NCBI GenBank assembly: GCA_003221075.1
Contig: QHUF01000097.1
Coordinates: 1 to 17,639 of the forward strand
DNA length: 17,639 nucleotides
Reading direction: 5' to 3'
Origin: Gemmatimonadota bacterium
GTDB taxonomy: Bacteria > Gemmatimonadota > Gemmatimonadetes > Gemmatimonadales > GWC2-71-9
Positions 5,902 through 12,843 of the stretch are shown here, one piece after another. The stretch's first letter is position 1. The number at the start of each line of letters is the position of its first letter. Made by a program: the position numbers and the translations under genes. Under the pieces are notes generated by a model. It searched no databases. It was given only the letters and a program-made list of their open reading frames with translations, and was not told the origin of the DNA.

Positions 5902-8900
5902 ATGACCGACAAACGTTGGTTCGTTCGTTCCATTCTCACTTTCGGGTTCGTCCTGCTCGGGCTGTCGCCCGCGGTCGCGAGAACCGCGGTCGCCCAAGGC
6001 ACGAGGGTCGTCGCCGGACAGGTTACGGACTCCAGCACGCGGGCCGGATTGTCCGGCGTGCGCGTCTCGGTCGTGGGTACCACGATCGCCACATCAACCG
6101 ATGCCAGCGGCCGCTACGCGCTCGATGTACCGGCCGGCCGGGACAGCATCGCGTTCGCGCGCATCGGCTATAAGCGCGTGGTCGCGGCTGCCGGGCCCGT
6201 CGTCGACATCGCCATGCAGGCTCAGGCACTCGAGCTGCAGGGGATGGAAATCGTGACCACCCCGCTCGGCATCGAGCGCGAGCAGCGCAGCCTCTCGTAC
6301 TCTGCGCAGACCCTGTCCGGTCAACGGTTGTCCGACGTGCCGACCCAGAACGTGGTGTCGTCACTCGGCGGGAAAGTCGCCGGCGTGCAGGTGACCAACT
6401 CCTCGAACCCGTTCGGCTCCGCCCGCATCGTCGTGCGCGGCTCGAGCTCGATCCTCGTGCAGAACCAGCCGCTGATCGTCGTCGACGGTGTTCCGATCGA
6501 CAACAACGCCGCGGCGAACACAGGATACGGTCCGCAGGGTACCCCCTCGCCCGGTTACTTGGGCGGGTACGACGTGGGCAATGCCGCGGCGGACATCAGC
6601 GCCGACAACATCGCGTCGGTGACCGTGCTGAAGGGTCCGAACGCTGCCGCACTGTACGGCTCGCGCGCGGCCAACGGTGCGATCGTGTACACGACGAAGA
6701 GCGGCAAGGGCGCGCCCAGCCAGGGCTTCGGCGTCAGCGCGACGTTCGGCGCGAATATGGAAACACCGCTGCGGCTCCCCAATTACCAGAACCAGTATGG
6801 GCAGGGCTTCTCCGGCGCGTTTGACTTCGTCGACGGCAACGGTGGCGGGACGAACGACGAGGCCGACGAAAGCTGGGGGCCGAAGCTCGATGGTCGTACG
6901 ACCGGGTGCGACAGGAACGGGCCCCGGCCGGGCATTCAACAGCCACAGAATTATGACCTGACGAAGTCATGCAATCAGTTCTTCGGTGTGGGGCCATGGC
7001 AGGCGCACCCGAACAACGTGCGGGACTTCTGGCAGACGGGGCTCATCGTCAACGCCAACGTCGACGTGGCGCGCAGCAGCGACCGCAGTAACGTGCGCTT
7101 GTCGGTCGGCCGCACGAACGAGAACGGGATGTATCCGAACAACACGAACAGCCGCACCGACATCGCGCTGTCCGGTGGAACGCAGGTTTCGGATCACTGG
7201 AGCGCCGAGGCGTCGGTCAACTACATCAAGGACGGCATGCAGAACCAGCCGGCCCAGGCGTACGAAGAGATCGATCCGATGCAGGGCTTCATCTGGTTCG
7301 GGCGTCAGGTGGACGTGAGCTTGCTGAAGCGCAACGTCTTCCGCGATCCGCTCGATCCGTTCACGCAGCAGATCCTGGTGGGTAATCCGAATCTGCGGAG
7401 GGACGCGCCAATCCCGTACAGCTGGAACTACAGTTATCACCCCAGCCCGTACTGGATGACGAACGTCAAAACGACCGACTACGGGCGCAACCGCGGGCTC
7501 GGCCACGCGTCCGTCACCTACAAGGTGAACGACTGGATCAGCGTGACGGGCCGCACGGGGCGTGATTGGTACCAGAACCAGTTCCGCGCCAACTACCCGG
7601 TCAACGACATCTCGCCGTTCAGTCAAGGCGGGTTGCTGGACGTGGGCGAGAGCAGGAGTGAAACGAACAATGACTTCCTCGTCACCGCCAACCGGTCGCT
7701 CACGCCGACGCTGAGCCTGTCGGTCAACGCGGGCGGCAACCAGCGGATCAACGACTTCAACACGAACATCGCGCAGGTGGGCGCGTTGGTGATCCCAGGC
7801 GTCTACACGCTGGCGAACTCGGACGGGGCAGCGTTCGGGCAACTGTACGTGAGCCACAAGAAGGTGAATTCGCTGTACGGCTCCGCCAACTTCAACTTCA
7901 AGGACTGGCTGAACCTCGACATCACCGGCCGCAATGACTGGTCGTCGACGCTGCCCAAGAACGGCAACTCGATCTTCTATCCCTCGATCGGCGCGGCCTT
8001 CGTCTTCACGGACGCCCTGAAAATGCAGAGCAGCTGGCTGTCGTACGGGAAGGTCCGCGCCAGTTGGACGCGCGTAGGTAACGACACCGATCCCTACCAG
8101 CTCGCGGCCGTTTACGACGCTGGCACACCGTGGGCCGGATTTCCCAGCTTCACCGCGCCCAACCGGCTGCCCAACCGCTTGCTGAGGCCTGAGCAGACGA
8201 CAGGTCAGGAACTCGGGGCGGACCTCGGCTTCTTGCACGACAAGGTGATTCTCAACGCGACGATCTATCAGAAGAACACGACCGATCAGATTCTGCCCGT
8301 CTCGATCTCCGCCTCGACGGGTTACAACAGCTACGTCGTGAACTCGGGCGAAGTCCGCAACCGCGGTATCGAATTGGCGGCGACGATGACGCCGATTCAG
8401 CGGCCGGACTTCCGCTGGAACGTGGTCGTGAACTGGTCGAAGAACAGCAACAAGGTGCTCTCGCTCTACGGCGGCGTGTCCCGCATTGTGGTCGGCAATT
8501 ACTGGGGCGTGAACGTGACCGCCGACTCCGGCGAACCGTACGGCAACCTCGTCGGCTACAAATGGCAGCGTGACGCGAAGGGGCACATCGTCGTCGGCGC
8601 GAACGGCCGGCCGATTCAGGATGCGAGCCAGCAGGTGCTCGGCAATTACAACCCGGACTGGGTGGGCGGCATCAGCAACACGATCAGCTACAAGCGCATG
8701 AGCTTCTCGTTCTCGTTCGACGGGCAGATGGGCGGTCAGGTGTACTCGGTCACGAAGTGGTTCGGGCAGTACTCCGGCGTCCTCGCCAGCTCATTGGCCG
8801 GGCGTGAGCTCGACTGGAACAATCCGGGCTACGTGGTGCCGAACGCGGTCTACGCGGATACGGCGCTGGCGGACTGTATCCCGACGTGTGCACCGTCCGA

Positions 8901-9210
8901 CACCACGCACGTGCTGGCGCAGAACTACTGGCACAACACGTTTAACGCGCAGGAGTCCGGCATCTTCAACGCGACGTACTTCAAGCTCCGCGAGGCTCGC
9001 GTGTCGTACGCGCTCCCGTCGTCGGTCGCGCGCTTCCTCGGCTTCTCGGATGCGACTGTCGCCATCGTCGGGCGCAACCTGCTCCTGTTCGCCAAGCAAA
9101 AGACCATCGATCCCGAGACCGCGTTCGACACGAGCAACCGCCAGGGTGTCGAGAACGGCCAGCTGCCGACCGCGCGCAGCATTGGCTTCACCATGTCCGT
9201 GCGGCCGTAG
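5902..9210 (+). CDS. SusC/RagA family TonB-linked outer membrane protein
   Basis: 1102 residues. A signal peptide occupies residues 1-31 with cleavage after TAVA. Next is a CarboxypepD_reg-like beta-sandwich (about 37-108; VAGQVTDSSTRAGLSGVRV), then the TonB plug (about 120-280) and a 22-strand-type barrel to the end. SusC signatures are clear: QPLIVVDGVPIDNN (189-202) and ALYGSRAANGAIVYTTKSG, the SusC form of the plug end. Such proteins pair with SusD lipoproteins and import glycans, peptides or other large nutrients across the outer membrane, powered by TonB-ExbBD. The susD gene begins 21 bases downstream. No glycoside hydrolase, peptidase or sulfatase gene accompanies the pair, so the substrate cannot be inferred. 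Length is normal for the family. No TonB box could be assigned with confidence. Confidence 0.95.
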   Translation: MTDKRWFVRSILTFGFVLLGLSPAVARTAVAQGTRVVAGQVTDSSTRAGLSGVRVSVVGTTIATSTDASGRYALDVPAGRDSIAFARIGYKRVVAAAGPVVDIAMQAQALELQGMEIVTTPLGIEREQRSLSYSAQTLSGQRLSDVPTQNVVSSLGGKVAGVQVTNSSNPFGSARIVVRGSSSILVQNQPLIVVDGVPIDNNAAANTGYGPQGTPSPGYLGGYDVGNAAADISADNIASVTVLKGPNAAALYGSRAANGAIVYTTKSGKGAPSQGFGVSATFGANMETPLRLPNYQNQYGQGFSGAFDFVDGNGGGTNDEADESWGPKLDGRTTGCDRNGPRPGIQQPQNYDLTKSCNQFFGVGPWQAHPNNVRDFWQTGLIVNANVDVARSSDRSNVRLSVGRTNENGMYPNNTNSRTDIALSGGTQVSDHWSAEASVNYIKDGMQNQPAQAYEEIDPMQGFIWFGRQVDVSLLKRNVFRDPLDPFTQQILVGNPNLRRDAPIPYSWNYSYHPSPYWMTNVKTTDYGRNRGLGHASVTYKVNDWISVTGRTGRDWYQNQFRANYPVNDISPFSQGGLLDVGESRSETNNDFLVTANRSLTPTLSLSVNAGGNQRINDFNTNIAQVGALVIPGVYTLANSDGAAFGQLYVSHKKVNSLYGSANFNFKDWLNLDITGRNDWSSTLPKNGNSIFYPSIGAAFVFTDALKMQSSWLSYGKVRASWTRVGNDTDPYQLAAVYDAGTPWAGFPSFTAPNRLPNRLLRPEQTTGQELGADLGFLHDKVILNATIYQKNTTDQILPVSISASTGYNSYVVNSGEVRNRGIELAATMTPIQRPDFRWNVVVNWSKNSNKVLSLYGGVSRIVVGNYWGVNVTADSGEPYGNLVGYKWQRDAKGHIVVGANGRPIQDASQQVLGNYNPDWVGGISNTISYKRMSFSFSFDGQMGGQVYSVTKWFGQYSGVLASSLAGRELDWNNPGYVVPNAVYADTALADCIPTCAPSDTTHVLAQNYWHNTFNAQESGIFNATYFKLREARVSYALPSSVARFLGFSDATVAIVGRNLLLFAKQKTIDPETAFDTSNRQGVENGQLPTARSIGFTMSVRP

Positions 9211-9231
9211 CCGCTCTAGGAGACAGAAACC

Positions 9232-10773
9232 ATGCGATACAAAATCCTGAGCGTCTTCGCCGCGCTGATTGGGATCACCGCGTGCGGCGATCTGACGTCG
9301 ATCAATCAAAACCCGAACGGCCCGCAGGACGTCCCCCCGCCGTCGATCCTGCCCAGTGTCATTCAGACGTTGGCGAACAACGTCGATGGTGTGACGAGCC
9401 TCAATATCCGGGGCGGCGGGCTCTGGGTGCAGTACTACTCGCAAATCCAGTACCGCGACGAAGACAAATTCGTCGTGCGGTCGGGCACGAGTGGCGGCTG
9501 GGGCATGTATAGCAGCGTGCTGGAAGACGCTCAGCGCATGATCGTCAAGGGTGAAGCGTCGAATGTTCCGAACTGGTCAGCCGTGGGCCGGATCCTGAAG
9601 TCGTACGCGTTCAGTGTCATGACCGATGCGATGGGCGACCTACCCTACTCGCAGGCGCTGAAGGGCGACACGGTGCTTCACCCGGTCTACGATACGCAGC
9701 AGTCTATCTACGACAGCCTGTTTGCGAACCTCGCCCTGGCGAACTCCGAATTCGATTTCGCGGGATCTGCGACCGGCTTCCCGAATGGCGATCTGATGTA
9801 CGGCGGCAGTCTGGCGAACTGGCGGAAGTTCGCCAACTCGCTGCGCCTGCGGCTAGCGATGCATCTCTCGAAGGCGGATGCGACGAAGGCGGCGAGTGAA
9901 GTCGCCGCTGCCGTCGCGGCCGCCGGCGGCGTGTTCACGAGCAACGCCGACAACGCGGAGCTCATGTATCTCGCAGGCGCGCCAAATCAGAACCCGATCT
10001 ATGCGGACGCCCACGTCGGCAACCGCGACGACTACGGGCTGAGCAAGTCGTTCGTTGATACGTTGTACAGCTGGAACGATCCGCGCCTGCCGGTCTATGC
10101 GCAGCTCCCGCCTGCCGATACGGTTCCGCCATTCGTCTATCGCGGTTTGCCGAACGGGCTCCTCGACGGCGAGAAGATCGATACCCTCGGTGCGCTGAAG
10201 TACATCTCTCGCATCGGGGCGCTCTGGCGTGAGACGCCGGATGCGCCGTTGGTGCTGCTGTCGTACTCGGAGGTGCTGTTCCTCAAGGCGGAAGCAGCGG
10301 AGCGCGGCTGGATTCCCGGCGGGACCGCAGCGGCCGCCACGTTCTATACCGACGCGATCACGGCATCGATGCAGCAGTACGGCGTCGCCGCTGCGGACAT
10401 CGCCACGTACGAGGCGCAAGGGAAGGTGGCGTACGATTCCGCGTACGATTCCAACGGCCTTCCCCTTGGAGCGACTCTAGCCGGACACCTGCAACAGATC
10501 GCGTTTCAGAAGTGGCTCTCGATGTACATGCAGGGGCCGGAAGCATGGACTGAGTGGCGGCGTACACTCGTGCCTACGATCGTTGCCGGCTGCCACGCGG
10601 TCTTGGACCAGATTCCCGAGCGTCTGCCCTACGACGATAACGAGGCGGTTCTGAACAAGGCGAACTTGGATGCTGCGGTCGCATCCCAAGGCTTTGGCGC
10701 AGGCAACAACCTCACCAAGCCGCTGTGGTTCACAGGACGGACGACGAGCCCAACGGCTGCCGCACCGGGCTAG
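9232..10773 (+). CDS. SusD/RagB family nutrient-binding outer membrane lipoprotein
   Basis: 513 residues. Lipoprotein signal with lipobox ITAC and acylated Cys18 (IGITACGDL). The mature start LTSINQNPNGPQDVPP is typical of the SusD-like_2 subgroup. The conserved segment SYSEVLFLKAEAAERGW, in the later TPR-like helices, is characteristic of SusD proteins, as is the LPYDDNEAVLNKANL-type C-terminal region. The protein is expected to sit as a lid over the SusC barrel on the cell surface, capturing ligand. AGGAGA at 9218-9223 precedes the ATG by eight bases. It is co-transcribed with susC and followed by an intrinsic terminator about 50 bases after its stop. Confidence 0.95.
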   Translation: MRYKILSVFAALIGITACGDLTSINQNPNGPQDVPPPSILPSVIQTLANNVDGVTSLNIRGGGLWVQYYSQIQYRDEDKFVVRSGTSGGWGMYSSVLEDAQRMIVKGEASNVPNWSAVGRILKSYAFSVMTDAMGDLPYSQALKGDTVLHPVYDTQQSIYDSLFANLALANSEFDFAGSATGFPNGDLMYGGSLANWRKFANSLRLRLAMHLSKADATKAASEVAAAVAAAGGVFTSNADNAELMYLAGAPNQNPIYADAHVGNRDDYGLSKSFVDTLYSWNDPRLPVYAQLPPADTVPPFVYRGLPNGLLDGEKIDTLGALKYISRIGALWRETPDAPLVLLSYSEVLFLKAEAAERGWIPGGTAAAATFYTDAITASMQQYGVAAADIATYEAQGKVAYDSAYDSNGLPLGATLAGHLQQIAFQKWLSMYMQGPEAWTEWRRTLVPTIVAGCHAVLDQIPERLPYDDNEAVLNKANLDAAVASQGFGAGNNLTKPLWFTGRTTSPTAAAPG

Positions 10774-10823
10774 TGTCCACCAGGATCCAGATGAATTAGT
10801 CGATGGGTTGTCACTGTCACAAT

Positions 10824-10858
10824 GCCCCCGGGGAGCCATCCCCGGGGGCTTCTGTTTT
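10824..10858 (+). terminator. Rho-independent terminator after susD
   Basis: A perfect 10-bp stem GCCCCCGGGG / CCCCGGGGGC (10824-10833 with 10840-10849) closes a six-base loop and is followed by TTCTGTTTT (10850-10858). It ends the susCD transcript. The T tract overlaps the TAA stop of the opposing lipoprotein gene. The minus-strand side lacks a T tract, so it should act mainly in the plus direction. Confidence 0.92.
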
Positions 10859-11232
10859 AGATACTGTCGGCGCCGGCGCGAGCGAGGAAGATGAGAATGA
10901 GGCCGTGACCGCTGCTCGGGTAGCCTGGTCGTGAGGTCATCCCCATGGGATAGACCTCGATCCGCTCCGTCGATTTCGAGCAGCGGGCAGCGCGTGTATT
11001 GCGTGTACCCGGCGATGTGAAGCTGCGGCATCTGGTGTCGGATCGCGTCCAGGACCGTTCGGCTCGGATCCGCCGAGAGTTCGCGCCCGCTGATGATCAG
11101 ACTGCCCGTGGTCGTTCTGGACAACGGCCTTCCGCCGGGCTCCGTCCTGCGGTCGAAGGCCTTTCCTGTCTTGCAGCCCAGGGCCAGAACTGAGAGCGCG
11201 ATGAGATGAGGGAGCGGACGGAGATGCGGCAT
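10857..11232 (-). pseudogene. Small lipoprotein with TonB-plug-like C-terminus, frameshifted
   Basis: The first part reads as a lipoprotein: MPHLRPLPHLIALSVLALGC, lipobox Cys20, then SLIISGRELSADPSRTVLDA and IRHQMPQLHIAGYTQYT. After CPLLEIDGAD the frame loses sense. The next frame continues with ERIEVYPMGMTSRPGYPSSG and HGLILIFLARAGADSI before a TAA at 10859-10857. Both halves resemble parts of one plug-like fold seen in small Gemmatimonadota lipoproteins (remembered pattern, not searched). The shift lies between about 10958 and 10985; total length is 3n+1, so one base gained or two lost. The unshifted frame would run on antisense into susD, which is implausible. The ATG at 11232 is supported by GGAGG eight bases upstream. 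Could be a true pseudogene or an assembly error. Function unknown. Confidence 0.6.
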
Positions 11233-11240
11233 GGACAGTA

Positions 11241-11245
11241 CCTCC
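11241..11245 (-). promoter_or_regulatory. Ribosome binding site of the small lipoprotein
   Basis: GGAGG on the minus strand, eight bases before the ATG at 11232. It selects this start over an in-frame ATG at 11265 and places the lipobox at a normal distance. Confidence 0.65.
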
Positions 11246-11275
11246 ACGATGAGGCTGGGATGCAATCCTCTCGTG

Positions 11276-11303
11276 AGTATGCCCCCCGGAGGGGCGGTGT
11301 CAA
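11276..11303 (-). promoter_or_regulatory. Candidate promoter of the small lipoprotein
   Basis: On the minus strand a perfect TTGACA (11303-11298), 16-base spacer and CATACT (11281-11276). The spacer contains GCCCC-CCGGA-GGGGC (11281-11295), a small inverted repeat that could be an operator. Confidence 0.5.
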
Positions 11304-11305
11304 GG

Positions 11306-11311
11306 TATAAT
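11306..11311 (+). promoter_or_regulatory. Candidate -10 box of the permease gene
   Basis: A perfect TATAAT ends 11 bases before the ATG at 11323, with no recognisable -35 box. Initiation about seven bases downstream would leave a leader of only about five bases. That fits the lack of any Shine-Dalgarno sequence. It overlaps the divergent promoter region. Confidence 0.4.
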
Positions 11312-11322
11312 TTGCGAATCTT

Positions 11323-12843
11323 ATGTCCGCACCATTGATGCCCGCCGACCGCTGGGGTGAGCGGCTGACCCGCCGACTCGGCCTGTGGAGCGCGGTCGCG
11401 GTACTGGTGGGCTCGACGATCGGCAGCGGCATCTTCCGCACGCCGGCGCGCATCGCTGCATACGTGCCGGCCCCGGTTCCGATGTTCGGCGTCTGGGTGC
11501 TCGGCGGGCTCCTCGCGTTGTGCGGTGCGCTCACCTACGCCGAGCTCGCGGCGACGTACCCGCGCTCTGGGGGCGTCTACGTCTACATCCGCGAAGGCTT
11601 CGGACGGCTGCCGGCGTTTCTGTTCGGGTGGACCGAGCTCTTGCTGATCCGCGCGTCGGCGCTCGGGGCGATCGCCACACCGTTCGCGGAATACCTGCTC
11701 CGCTCACTGGGATACGATCCGAAGATCGAGCCCAATGCCACGTACGTCCACTACGTCGCGGCCGCGGCGATCGTCCTCACGGCATCCCTCAATTACGTGG
11801 GCGTGCGCTGGAGCTCACTCGTCCTCAACCTCACGACGGGGGCGAAGTACGGCGCGCTCATGCTGCTCGTGCTGTTGGCGTTTGCGATCGGGCAGGGAGA
11901 TTTCGGTCATTTCAGCCAGGCAGCTGGCAGCGTCCAACCGGCGTCGTTTGGGCTGGCGCTCGTCTCGGTCCTCTGGGCGTACGACGGCTGGGGAGACCTC
12001 TCTTTCGTAGGCGGCGAGGTGCGCGACCCCGAGCGCAACCTGCCGCGGGCGCTGGTATTAGGGACGCTCAGCGTGATCGCGATCTACCTGCTGGCGAACG
12101 CCGCGTACCTCTATCTCATTCCGATCGCCCAGATGGGGCATTCGCCCCTGGTCGCGGCAGACGCGGCGCAGTTGATCGTGGGGCAGCTCGGTGTGGGCCT
12201 CGTGGCCGTGCTGGTGATGCTCGCCACGTTCAGCACGTTGGTGGGGTCGATCCTCACCTCGCCGCGCATCTTCTTCGCGATGGCGGACGACGGCTTGCTG
12301 TTCAGCCAGGTGGCCCGAGTGCATCCGCGCTTTCACACGCCGTCGGTCTCGATCGTCGTGACCGGGGCGCTCGGCGTAGTGTGGGTGCTGCTGCTCAACT
12401 TCGACCAGCTGGCCGATCAGTTCGTGGTCGCGATTTTCCCCTTCTATGCGCTCGCGGCAGCTGCCGTCCTCGCGCTGCGGCGGCGCCAGCCTGACCGGCC
12501 CCGGCCCGTCAAAGTGCTCGGATACCCGGTCGTGCCGCTGCTGTTTATCCTCGCCACCTTCCTCATCTTGGGGAATGCCCTCCGCGAGCATCCCGGATCC
12601 ACCGGACTCTACCGTTCTTCCCTCGCATCGGCCGTCCGACCGTCCGGCCGTCCGGCCGTCCGACTACCAGTTGAACATGTACCGCACGCCCAGCTGCATC
12701 CGCCAGACATCGAGCGTGCTCACGTTCTTCTGGAACGTATGAGAAATCAAGCTATGACCAACGTTTGCCAGTGTGTACGTCGGTGCGCCGAAGGCGTCGA
12801 CCCCGGTCGAGGTCAGCGGTCGCGTTGTCACAAACCCTTGTGA
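11323..12843 (+). CDS. APC family amino acid permease, C-terminus aberrant
   Basis: 506 codons. Eleven membrane helices are evident up to residue about 420. The TM1 motif GSTIGSGIFRTP (30-41), with the unwound substrate-binding break, marks the APC/LAT-type transporters. Other features are TYAELAATYPRSGGVYVYIR (71-90), AYDGWGD in TM6 (219-225), VRDPERNLPRAL, and SPRIFFAMADDGLL after TM8. It should move amino acids across the cytoplasmic membrane. After TM11 (PLLFILATFLILGNAL) the expected twelfth helix is missing. Residues about 425-447 are polar and come from a tandem 8-mer repeat region, and residues 448-506 are the antisense of the Oar-like gene's 3' end. The functional protein may thus be an 11-helix truncation with a spurious tail. 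Start has no ribosome binding site; see the near-leaderless promoter. Confidence 0.82.
   Translation: MSAPLMPADRWGERLTRRLGLWSAVAVLVGSTIGSGIFRTPARIAAYVPAPVPMFGVWVLGGLLALCGALTYAELAATYPRSGGVYVYIREGFGRLPAFLFGWTELLLIRASALGAIATPFAEYLLRSLGYDPKIEPNATYVHYVAAAAIVLTASLNYVGVRWSSLVLNLTTGAKYGALMLLVLLAFAIGQGDFGHFSQAAGSVQPASFGLALVSVLWAYDGWGDLSFVGGEVRDPERNLPRALVLGTLSVIAIYLLANAAYLYLIPIAQMGHSPLVAADAAQLIVGQLGVGLVAVLVMLATFSTLVGSILTSPRIFFAMADDGLLFSQVARVHPRFHTPSVSIVVTGALGVVWVLLLNFDQLADQFVVAIFPFYALAAAAVLALRRRQPDRPRPVKVLGYPVVPLLFILATFLILGNALREHPGSTGLYRSSLASAVRPSGRPAVRLPVEHVPHAQLHPPDIERAHVLLERMRNQAMTNVCQCVRRCAEGVDPGRGQRSRCHKPL
12630..12661. repeat. Tandem 8-mer repeat GGCCGTCC, four copies
   Basis: GGCCGTCC, GACCGTCC, GGCCGTCC, GGCCGTCC in direct succession. 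The array ends two bases before the stop codon of the convergent Oar-like gene and lies in the aberrant tail of the permease gene. The 8-base period means unit loss or gain would change the permease reading frame. Confidence 0.8.

Noticed and set aside
6967..8586. 539-codon open frame antisense to the SusC gene
   Set aside because: Its translation is rich in Arg, Val, His and Asp with no domain or signal. It mirrors the third-position GC bias of the susC gene, which has clear family motifs.
10477..10856. Continuation of the small lipoprotein frame into susD antisense
   Set aside because: After the presumed frameshift the translation becomes Arg/Ser/Pro-rich and crosses the terminator and susD. 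The adjacent frame gives a sensible ending at 10857.
12630..12661. GGCCGTCC array as a CRISPR-like repeat
   Set aside because: Units are only 8 bases and directly adjacent with no spacers; it is a simple tandem repeat.
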